Below are positions 1 to 5,766 of a DNA stretch of 10,705 nucleotides, one piece after another; position 1 is the first letter of the stretch, and the number at the start of each line of letters is the position of its first letter. The notes under the pieces were generated by a model. It was not told the DNA's origin. It searched no databases and saw only the letters and a list, made by a program, of their open reading frames with translations. The stretch comes from Bryobacteraceae bacterium (lineage in GTDB: Bacteria > Acidobacteriota > Terriglobia > Bryobacterales > Bryobacteraceae). The position numbers were made by a program, and so were the translations under genes. The stretch covers positions 1 through 10,705 of the forward strand of contig JASHWA010000173.1 of NCBI GenBank assembly GCA_030044325.1, in the 5' to 3' direction.

Positions 1-141
1 GATATCGCCCCGCATCTCCGGGCTCAGCGGCTTGGCCGGATCGGACGGCGCGGTTCGCGTGGACGGGCGAAGTCCGTTGGCCGTTTGCGCGGTCGGCGTT
101 TGAAAAGCGAATACCGTTACGAAGAGAAGACTGCAAACCAT
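1..141 (-). CDS. Secreted protein, N-terminal fragment (partial)
   Basis: Only the first 47 codons are inside the window; the gene runs off the left edge. The ATG at 141 (minus strand) is preceded by a near-perfect Shine-Dalgarno sequence, AAGGAGG at 153-147, with a 5-nt spacer, so this start is well supported even though the ORF is short. The peptide opens MVCSLLFVTVFAFQT, a short hydrophobic stretch consistent with an export signal, and continues as a Pro/Thr/Ala-rich linker ending LSPEMRGDI. I have a weak memory that SPEMRGDI-type sequence leads into tetratricopeptide repeats in secreted acidobacterial proteins; no repeat is visible in the part present, so that is a guess. It is transcribed away from the small plus-strand ORF at 189. 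Confidence 0.6.
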   Translation of the reverse strand, partial: MVCSLLFVTVFAFQTPTAQTANGLRPSTRTAPSDPAKPLSPEMRGDI

Positions 142-146
142 CGCGG

Positions 147-153
147 CCTCCTT
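147..153 (-). promoter_or_regulatory. Ribosome binding site of the left-edge gene
   Basis: AAGGAGG on the minus strand lies 5 nt upstream of the ATG at 141. It is the best Shine-Dalgarno match I noticed in the window and decides the start of the truncated secreted-protein gene. Confidence 0.65.
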
Positions 154-188
154 GTTACATACTGTATCACTCGGAAGGCGGAATGGAA

Positions 189-314
189 ATGATTAGGAGG
201 AAACCCTTCGACGCGGATGGTATCTTCCACCTGTGGCGTCGAACGGGTCCGGATTACACATCGAAAGAGGTTGTCGACGAGCTACGGAAACGATTCCCGA
301 AACTCGAAATTTAG
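189..314 (+). CDS. Small hypothetical protein (41 aa)
   Basis: This short plus-strand ORF encodes a charged peptide starting MIRRKPFDADGIFHLW and ending in a lysine- and arginine-rich segment, VVDELRKRFPKLEI, which could form an amphipathic helix. An in-frame ATG also exists at 183, but the purine-rich stretch GGAAGGCGG at 173-181 sits at a better distance from the ATG at 189. The TAG stop at 312-314 overlaps tail-to-tail with the TAA of the minus-strand mini-ORF at 311-418. Third-position GC is about 59 percent, lower than the neighbouring large genes, so the patch may be a remnant or newly acquired DNA. I do not recognise the family. It could equally be a chance ORF in an intergenic region; its protein-like composition is the only argument in its favour. 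Confidence 0.3.
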   Translation: MIRRKPFDADGIFHLWRRTGPDYTSKEVVDELRKRFPKLEI

Positions 315-418
315 GCGAATAAATCCGACACCCGCATCTGCCAGCGGGGAAGAAATTGCGCGAGGGTCAGGAACTGCTCGAATTCTTCCCAGGTCAACAC
401 ATGGGTAGTCGAAGCCAT
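311..418 (-). pseudogene. Mini-ORF resembling a truncated Uma2-family N-terminus (35 aa)
   Basis: The ATG at 418 shares one base with the TGA stop of the penicillin-binding protein gene (a TGATG junction), an arrangement typical of translational coupling. The peptide begins MASTTHVLTWEEFEQF, which resembles the start of Uma2-family (DUF820, PD-(D/E)XK-like) proteins, where a T-H-x-(L/M)-T-W-E-E-F-E segment precedes the nuclease fold. After about 17 residues the resemblance stops, and the frame ends at a TAA at 311-313 without any of the nuclease core. Uma2 proteins are usually close to 200 residues, so if the similarity is real this is a decayed fragment or a precise truncation. The similarity is from memory and short, so a chance match or a genuine 35-residue peptide remains possible. 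Confidence 0.35.
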
Positions 419-2997
419 CAGTTGTTCTTATTATCCTTCGTATCTTTATTGTCCTTGAAAATGTCGTGAATCCGGCCGAAAAAGCCCCGCTTTTTCTTGG
501 GCTGATCCGACGAATCCGGCGAATCCGCGGCGGGAGCCGGAGTCACCGGAATGCTGCGCGCGACCTTGGGTTGTGGCGTGGACGCAGCGGGAGCGGAAGA
601 AGGATTGGCGGGCGCGGCGCCGGGTGTTGGCGTGGCCGCCGCGGGCGCGGGCGACGGCGTGTCCCACGAGGCGACTTGCGTCCTTCCGCCGCCGTGCAGG
701 TGGCACGGCTCGACGGGCTGCGTTCCCGCGATGAAAACCTGGTTGCGCACCTTGGGACATTGCGGCGTGGCGAGCTCGCCCGTTTCCGCGTCGATCTCCA
801 CGGTGACAATTCCATCGGGCGCGTCGAAGCTGTGCACTTTCTGGTATTCGCGATGCTGGTGCGCGCGCTTCATGAATTCGAGCCAGATGGGCAGCGCGCT
901 GTGCGCTCCTTCCATTTTCAGATCGCGATAATCGTCGAATCCGACCCATACCACGCAGATCAGTTTCGACGTGAATCCGGCGAACCATCCGTCGCGCTCG
1001 GTCCCCGTTTTTCCCGCGGCGGGAAGCGTGAAGCCGCGCGCTCGAACCGCGGCTCCGGTGCCGGACCTCAGCACTTCTTCGAGCGTGTTCTCGACCAGGT
1101 AGGCGACGCGCGGATCGATCGCATGCGTCCGCTCCGGCTGGAACTGAAAAATCGAGCGGCCCTGCTGATCGCGGATGGTCTTGATGAAGCTGCTCTTGAT
1201 GAGGTCTCCGCCGTCGGCAAAAACCGTGTAGGCGTCGGCGATTTCAATGGGCGTCACTTCGTAGGTTCCCAGCGCGACCGCGGGCGTCGGCTTGATATCT
1301 TCGTTCATTCCCGCCGCTCGCGCCATCTTCACGACGTTTTCGTAACCCGCCATTTCAGCGAACTTTACCGCGGGAATGTTCAAGGAATGCGTGAGCGCGT
1401 ACCAGGCGGGCACGGGATCGCTGTATTCGTTTTTAAAATTGGCCGGCTCATAAGGCTTGTCGTCGTACCAGAAGGTGGTCGGCTGATTGGGAACCACGGT
1501 CGCGGGCGTGATCACCGTTCCGCCGTTTTCGCCCAGACCCGTGTTGAACGCGGCTGCGTAGACGAACGGCTTGAACGATGATCCCGGCGGGCGATGCGCC
1601 ACGGCGCGATCAAGCTGGCTCTGGCCGTAATTGCGGCCGCCCACCAGCGCCTTCACCTCGCCGGTCTCCGCGTCCAGGCAAACCAGGGCGACCTGCGCGG
1701 CTGGAAATTCTTCGGTCCCGTATTTTTTATCGCGCCGTTTCCACGCGGTGTCGGTTTCCTGAATGCCGATGCGCACGGCTTCCACCGCGTCGCGCTGCAG
1801 CTCGGGATCGAGCGTGGTGTACACGCGATAGGACTGCGTCTGAAAATCGCGATCCTCGAAGCGGCTTTGCAGCGTATCGTTGACCAGGTCGACGAAATAC
1901 GGCGCGTCGCTCGATTCGGCTTCTTCATGCGCCACCGCCAGCGGCGAATTTTTCGCTTCCTCGAACTGCGCCTGCGTGATGAACCCGTCTTCAAGCATCG
2001 CCTGCAGCACCACGTTGCGGCGCGCCTTGGCCCGCTCGGGATGGCGGAACGGATTGCGCCGCGACGGCGCCTGCACCAGTCCCGCCAGCAGCGCCGCATC
2101 GGCGATGGTCACCTTGCTCAGATCCTTGCCCAGGTAAACCTCCGATCCCTGGCCGAATCCCTGGATGCTGAAGCTGCCCGCCTGCCCCAGCGGAACGGCG
2201 TTGGCGTAATATTCGAAAATCTGCTCCTTGGTGAGCTCGCGCTCCAGGTGCAGCGTGATCATCGTCTGCGAAAATTTGCGCCGCCATCCGCGCTCTACGT
2301 CGCTTAAATACAGGCAGCCGGCGAGCTGCATGGAAATCGTCGAAGCCCCTTCGAAACGATGCTCGGTGACGTCTTTATACGCCGCGCGAACGATGCCCAC
2401 CGGATCGAATCCGGCGTGTGAAAAGAAGTGTTTATCCTCGGCGGCGAGCAGCGCGTTCACCATCACCTTGGGAATATCGTTGAACTGCACCATCCTGCGC
2501 TTTTCGCGCCGCCGGTCAAACAGGTTGGTGATCAACTGGGGTTCGAGCTGGTATTCGGTGCGCTCGCTCTGATCGCGCTCCGAGATGATGTGCGTGATCC
2601 TGCCGCCTTGAATCTTGATGACCGCGCCTTCCGAATCGAACGCGTCGGGACCGGGGTTCACTTCGATGGCGTCGGCGCGCAGGTGGAACCAGCCCATGCG
2701 GTTGTTGCTCGATTCGGAATATCCGCAGCTTCTCAGGTAATCGGCGACGTCGCCGAGCGTTTCCGCTTCGCCGACTTCGATCGGACGCGGCGCGGAGTAC
2801 AGCAGGGAAGTGTTCGAAAAGGGTCCGGCGCGCAGTTTTTCGTCGGTGATGTGCGCGTAGTAGTTGTAAACATAGGTGAACGCGGTGATTCCGGCCGCCA
2901 CCGTCACCACGAAGGCCAGAATGAACGCCTTGCCCCACGGATTCAATAGAAACCGGACCACAAGCGACCGGCGTTTCGCTTTTATCCTGACGGGCAC
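418..2997 (-). CDS. Bifunctional class A penicillin-binding protein, PBP1b-like
   Basis: This is an 859-residue membrane-anchored peptidoglycan synthase. A basic cytoplasmic N-terminus (1-20) and one transmembrane helix (about 24-46) come first. A UB2H-like region characteristic of PBP1b follows (about 65-160), then a GT51 glycosyltransferase domain (about 165-345) with AAEDKHFF at 185-192 and GASTISMQ at 217-224. The transpeptidase domain (about 430-715) has the catalytic triad motifs SSFK at 473-476, SLN at 538-540 and KTGT at 663-666. The C-terminus is a Pro/Ala-rich linker (780-830) and a lysine-rich tail with a short amphipathic motif. The transpeptidase looks intact, but the GT51 site is unusual: the RKxxE glutamate is Gln244, and the Lys-Asn pair after the GAST motif is Gly227-Cys228. 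The start is GTG at 2997, 12 nt after the stop of the upstream zinc-ribbon gene, so the two are probably co-transcribed. The upstream GAG is only a weak ribosome site. Role from family knowledge: polymerising and crosslinking peptidoglycan in the periplasm; the polymerising step is in doubt here. Confidence 0.93.
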   Translation of the reverse strand: MPVRIKAKRRSLVVRFLLNPWGKAFILAFVVTVAAGITAFTYVYNYYAHITDEKLRAGPFSNTSLLYSAPRPIEVGEAETLGDVADYLRSCGYSESSNNRMGWFHLRADAIEVNPGPDAFDSEGAVIKIQGGRITHIISERDQSERTEYQLEPQLITNLFDRRREKRRMVQFNDIPKVMVNALLAAEDKHFFSHAGFDPVGIVRAAYKDVTEHRFEGASTISMQLAGCLYLSDVERGWRRKFSQTMITLHLERELTKEQIFEYYANAVPLGQAGSFSIQGFGQGSEVYLGKDLSKVTIADAALLAGLVQAPSRRNPFRHPERAKARRNVVLQAMLEDGFITQAQFEEAKNSPLAVAHEEAESSDAPYFVDLVNDTLQSRFEDRDFQTQSYRVYTTLDPELQRDAVEAVRIGIQETDTAWKRRDKKYGTEEFPAAQVALVCLDAETGEVKALVGGRNYGQSQLDRAVAHRPPGSSFKPFVYAAAFNTGLGENGGTVITPATVVPNQPTTFWYDDKPYEPANFKNEYSDPVPAWYALTHSLNIPAVKFAEMAGYENVVKMARAAGMNEDIKPTPAVALGTYEVTPIEIADAYTVFADGGDLIKSSFIKTIRDQQGRSIFQFQPERTHAIDPRVAYLVENTLEEVLRSGTGAAVRARGFTLPAAGKTGTERDGWFAGFTSKLICVVWVGFDDYRDLKMEGAHSALPIWLEFMKRAHQHREYQKVHSFDAPDGIVTVEIDAETGELATPQCPKVRNQVFIAGTQPVEPCHLHGGGRTQVASWDTPSPAPAAATPTPGAAPANPSSAPAASTPQPKVARSIPVTPAPAADSPDSSDQPKKKRGFFGRIHDIFKDNKDTKDNKNN

Positions 2998-3009
2998 GCT
3001 ATTGGGAGC

Positions 3010-3447
3010 TCATTTCTTCAGGTCTTCCAGAGAGGATAGCTCTTTCCACATGTCCTGGTGGGGTTGCCAATCGGCTTTCTGACGGCCGGTTATCTGCAAG
3101 TCGGCGACCATCAGCGTTCCGTGGCCGTAGGGGCAGATGTATTCGGTGCGCGGCGCGCCCAGCAGCACGTGATTCCACGACCCCTTTTGAATCGGCATGC
3201 GCAGCTTGCGCAGGCACGTCCGGCAGCGGTACTTTTGGTCCCACAGGATCAGCCAGCCCAGCGCGCACGCGATCAGCGAGAACACCAGCATGCAGGAAAT
3301 ATAGGAGAAGTAGCGCATGACCGGGTTCGGGCCGCCTTCGGCGAAAGCTTTCACCGGAGGAAACGCCCAGGCAATCCCGCGTTCCAGAGCCGAAAGAATC
3401 GCGATCGCCACCAGTCCTTTAGCGATCAGGTAACTCCAGTACTTCAT
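3010..3447 (-). CDS. Two-helix membrane protein with cytoplasmic-type zinc ribbon
   Basis: This 145-residue protein has two hydrophobic segments (about 5-29 and 46-69). After the second helix comes a Cys/His cluster: C75-x-x-C78, then C105-x-x-x-H109, which would bind one zinc ion. The segment between them (RKLRMPIQKGSW and PRTEYICPYGHGTL) looks strongly conserved in style, and I associate it with unnamed acidobacterial proteins, but no function is established to my knowledge. With positively charged loop residues next to the second helix (DQKYR), the ribbon would sit on the cytoplasmic side; this is inferred. The gene ends 12 nt before the penicillin-binding protein start, so they likely form an operon. 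A conventional Shine-Dalgarno site is not obvious before the ATG at 3447; an 18-codon ORF (3450-3506) ends two bases upstream and could couple translation. Candidate roles are sensing or regulating wall synthesis, but nothing in the sequence proves that. Confidence 0.8.
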   Translation of the reverse strand: MKYWSYLIAKGLVAIAILSALERGIAWAFPPVKAFAEGGPNPVMRYFSYISCMLVFSLIACALGWLILWDQKYRCRTCLRKLRMPIQKGSWNHVLLGAPRTEYICPYGHGTLMVADLQITGRQKADWQPHQDMWKELSSLEDLKK

Positions 3448-3449
3448 AA

Positions 3450-3506
3450 CTATTGGATACCCGGAGCCGGCCCGAGGTTCCTGATCTCAAAGACGAATTC
3501 CTTCAC
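3450..3506 (-). other. Possible 18-codon leader ORF upstream of the zinc-ribbon gene
   Basis: A GTG at 3506 opens a short frame reading VKEFVFEIRNLGPAPGIQ and stopping at 3450, two bases before the ATG of the zinc-ribbon membrane protein, which itself lacks a clear ribosome site. Such spacing suits translational coupling. No good Shine-Dalgarno precedes the GTG, so this may be a chance frame. Confidence 0.2.
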
Positions 3507-3556
3507 GCTTTAGTTTGGCATAAATTACCGGGAACCGCCGAAGCGTCGGCGTCCGA

Positions 3557-3583
3557 GAACCCGCGGCATAACTGCCGCGGTTC
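3557..3583. other. Strong intergenic hairpin in the 276-bp gap
   Basis: GAACCCGCGGCA (3557-3568) and TGCCGCGGTTC (3573-3583) pair over 11 bp with a single bulged C and a 4-nt loop. It lies in the 276-bp gap (3448-3723) between the RodZ-like gene and the zinc-ribbon gene, both minus strand. Just downstream on the minus strand there is a second small stem, CGCCGA/TCGGCG, near 3536-3551. No run of T residues follows on either strand, so it is not a textbook intrinsic terminator; it could be an attenuator, an mRNA-stability element or a copy of a dispersed palindrome. I see no credible gene in the rest of this gap. Confidence 0.55.
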
Positions 3584-3723
3584 GCACCAATCGTAGACCG
3601 TAAACGCCGGCGTGCGGGCCGCGCCAGAAATGACGCTGGTTTCTGCCCCTTTTCACACGGACCCGGAATTCGACAGACCAGCAAACACTGATCGCCGGGT
3701 CAACCGCGGGCTTTCATGCAGCC

Positions 3724-4620
3724 TTACAACGTCGAGCTGGGCGAAAGGATCTGAAAATTCTCCGGCGTGAAGACCACCACGCGCACCTGCCCGCGCGGGC
3801 CGACCGGACCGATGCTTTTTCCGTTCCACTGGATTTCCAGCCCACCCGCGTTTCCGATTCTCAGCTTGGCGATATCGGCGCCGCGCAAAGTCTTGGTCTG
3901 GCTGGGTTCAAGTATGCCCGAAAAAATCACCTTTCCGTCGCTGACGATCGACACCCACGTTTTTTCTTTCGCCGAGAGATTCAGCACCACGTGATTGGGA
4001 TCATCCGGGGTTGATTCCACGCCGGCTTTGGCGATTGCGGGCTGCGGCGCTGCCGCCTGCGCCGCGGGTCGATCCGCGGCCTTGACATCCAACGGCGGCG
4101 CCACGCTTGCCGGCGCAGAGCGTGCGCTTGCGACGGTTTGCGGAGCGCGATTCCACCACGCGTAAAATCCCGAACACAGCACCATCACCGCAGCGAGCGC
4201 GGCGAGCGATAGCCCCGTCCTGCCCTGCGGCAAATAGCGCCGGTTCCCCTCGCGAACGATCGGATCGAGATCGCGGATGGGCGGATGGTCGGCCGTCGAA
4301 AAATGACCGCCGTTGGCGGGTTGCGCGGCGGCGCGCGCGCGCGCGTCGAAACGGGGATCGGCCCCCGGCAGCGGCGGCGGCTCGCAACTCGACGTGAGCG
4401 CATCGATTCCCGGGCGCAGCAGCATTTCATCTACCCCGAGAAGCGCAGCGTATTGTTTTACGAAGCTCTTATAAAAAAAACTTCCAGGAAGACTGTGAAT
4501 GTCATCCTGTTCGAGCGCGCGCAGATAGCGTTGCGTAATGCAGAGTTCCTCCGCGATCTCTGCCGCGCCACGCCCTTGACGCTCGCGCTCCGTCTTCAAG
4601 AGGATGCCTACGGAGGTCAT
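3724..4620 (-). CDS. RodZ-like protein: HTH, transmembrane helix, DUF4115
   Basis: This 298-residue protein has the RodZ layout. A cytoplasmic helix-turn-helix of the HTH_25 type spans residues 1-66, with LKTERERQGRGAAEIAEEL followed by ITQRYLRALEQDD and the hallmark PGSFFYKSFVKQYA. A charged linker follows (75-133), then one transmembrane helix (about 136-156), an Ala/Pro-rich periplasmic linker (160-205) and a C-terminal beta-rich DUF4115 domain (about 210-287). In Escherichia coli and Caulobacter, RodZ binds MreB and supports rod-shaped growth; the role here is inferred. The frame is open for more than 500 bases upstream, but I start it at the ATG at 4620: AGGA lies 10 nt before it, the HTH begins there, and a longer form would run through the divergent glycosyltransferase gene. 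It is followed 276 bp downstream by the zinc-ribbon and PBP1b-like genes, which suggests a shared role in wall growth. Linker residues 93-98 are encoded by a 15-nt alternating GC run. Confidence 0.85.
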   Translation of the reverse strand: MTSVGILLKTERERQGRGAAEIAEELCITQRYLRALEQDDIHSLPGSFFYKSFVKQYAALLGVDEMLLRPGIDALTSSCEPPPLPGADPRFDARARAAAQPANGGHFSTADHPPIRDLDPIVREGNRRYLPQGRTGLSLAALAAVMVLCSGFYAWWNRAPQTVASARSAPASVAPPLDVKAADRPAAQAAAPQPAIAKAGVESTPDDPNHVVLNLSAKEKTWVSIVSDGKVIFSGILEPSQTKTLRGADIAKLRIGNAGGLEIQWNGKSIGPVGPRGQVRVVVFTPENFQILSPSSTL

Positions 4621-4710
4621 ATTTATAATGTCCTGAACGAGGTTCGAAACCTTATCTCCGGACGTACTATAATACATCAATCGAATCAAGGGTGCAGGGG
4701 GTCTAGGGCC
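4621..4710. promoter_or_regulatory. Divergent promoter region (RodZ-like gene and glycosyltransferase gene)
   Basis: This AT-richer spacer separates two divergent genes. On the plus strand a perfect TATAAT stands at 4668-4673, and another at 4624-4629. On the minus strand TATTAT (4674-4669) overlaps the first one, with a weak CTGCAC candidate -35 located 17 nt upstream of it. None of the plus-strand -10 boxes has a convincing TTGACA-like partner, so the exact promoters are uncertain, but overlapping face-to-face -10 elements would couple expression of the two transcription units. Confidence 0.45.
4696..4701 (+). promoter_or_regulatory. Ribosome binding site supporting a TTG start
   Basis: AGGGGG lies 9 nt upstream of the TTG at 4711. 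It decides the start of the glycosyltransferase, for which no ATG or GTG is available in frame near the domain start. Confidence 0.5.
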
Positions 4711-5766
4711 TTGCCGGCCGGGTTCTCGGGTGGTTACCCCAAAATCAGCGTAATCGTGGTCAATTGGAACCGGCGGCAGCTGCTGGAGGCCTGTTTGCGA
4801 TCGCTCGCGGCGCAGACCCACTCGAGTTTTGAAGTCGTGGTGGTCGACAACGGCTCCACGGACGACTCGGCCGAAGCCGTGACCGCCATCGCGCGCACCT
4901 TTCCCGTGCCGCTGCGGCTGATTCGAAATCCTGAAAACCGGGGATTCTGCGCCGCCAATAACCAGGGCATCGCGGCGACAGAGGCTCCTTTGATCGCGCT
5001 TTTGAACAACGACGCGGAAGCCGATCCGCCGTGGCTGTCCGAGCTCGAACGCGTGATTGAATCGGATCAAAGCGTAGGAATGGCCGCGTCCAAGATCCTG
5101 GTGTGGGAGGATCCGAAGCGAATCGACAAAATCGGCCATCTCATCTATCCCGACGGGCAGAACCGCGGGCGCGGATCGGGCCAGATCGACCGCGGCCAGT
5201 TCGACCGCGTGGAGGAAACGTTGTGGCCGGACGGATGCGCGGCCATGTACCGGCGTGCGATGCTAGATGAGATCGGCGGTTTCGACGAGGATTTTTTCGC
5301 ATACGCCGATGACGCGGAGCTGGGCCTGAGAGGCAGGATCGCGGGTTGGAACTGCCTGGTTGCGCCCGGCGCGGTGGTGCGTCACCATCGGGGGGCGACG
5401 CTGGGCGTAAGCTCGGCGCGCCGGCTCATGCTGATTGAACGCAATCGCGTGCTGCTGGCGGTAAAGCTGTTTCCGTGGACTCTGCTGTGGCTAAACGGCG
5501 CGTATTACGCAATCCGAATCGCGGGCGGGATGTGGGCGGCGGTGCGAAACCGGGGGGAAATCCGTCGTTATTCGGGGATGAAGGGGAAACTCTCGGCAGC
5601 AATGGCGCTGCTGTGGGGAACGGTCTCGGCTCTGCCGCTGATTCCCAAGATGCTCCTCAAGCGGCGGCAATTCCGGTCGAAACGGCGGTTGAACGGCCGC
5701 CAGATCCGCCGGTTGCTGATGCGGCAACGGATCACGCTGCGGGAGATTTCCGAGAACGCGACCTGA
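4711..5766 (+). CDS. GT2-family glycosyltransferase (rhamnosyltransferase-like)
   Basis: This 351-residue GT-A fold enzyme is expected to transfer a sugar from a nucleotide-sugar donor to a glycan acceptor at the inner face of the membrane. The domain begins almost at once: ISVIVVNWNRRQLLEACL at residues 12-29, VVDNGSTDDS at 44-53 (nucleotide binding), LLNNDAEAD at 97-105 containing the metal-binding Asp, and GGFDEDFFAYADDAELGLR at 189-207, the acceptor-side signature of the rhamnosyltransferase/WcaA-like group. The C-terminal part (about 250-315) is hydrophobic and basic, suggesting peripheral membrane attachment. The start is TTG at 4711, chosen because AGGGGG is well spaced and the GT2 fold starts 11 codons later; the open frame continues upstream but would cross the RodZ-like gene. 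It overlaps the downstream methyltransferase, which points to a surface-polysaccharide operon. The donor and acceptor cannot be read from the sequence. Confidence 0.88.
   Translation: MPAGFSGGYPKISVIVVNWNRRQLLEACLRSLAAQTHSSFEVVVVDNGSTDDSAEAVTAIARTFPVPLRLIRNPENRGFCAANNQGIAATEAPLIALLNNDAEADPPWLSELERVIESDQSVGMAASKILVWEDPKRIDKIGHLIYPDGQNRGRGSGQIDRGQFDRVEETLWPDGCAAMYRRAMLDEIGGFDEDFFAYADDAELGLRGRIAGWNCLVAPGAVVRHHRGATLGVSSARRLMLIERNRVLLAVKLFPWTLLWLNGAYYAIRIAGGMWAAVRNRGEIRRYSGMKGKLSAAMALLWGTVSALPLIPKMLLKRRQFRSKRRLNGRQIRRLLMRQRITLREISENAT

Noticed and set aside
466..1581. Long plus-strand open frame antisense to the PBP transpeptidase region
   Set aside because: Arg/Gly/His-rich composition typical of an antisense frame in high-GC DNA, with no recognisable domain; the opposite strand encodes a clear PBP.
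3487..3684. 65-residue minus-strand frame in the 276-bp gap
   Set aside because: No ribosome site, basic and serine-rich composition, and it crosses the strong hairpin; no family resemblance seen.
4285..4710. N-terminal extension of the glycosyltransferase on the plus strand
   Set aside because: It is antisense to the RodZ-like gene and has no domain-like content; the GT2 fold begins just after the TTG at 4711.
4621..5139. N-terminal extension of the RodZ-like protein on the minus strand
   Set aside because: The frame is open, but it runs antisense through the conserved GT2 domain, and the HTH starts exactly at the ATG at 4620 with an AGGA upstream.
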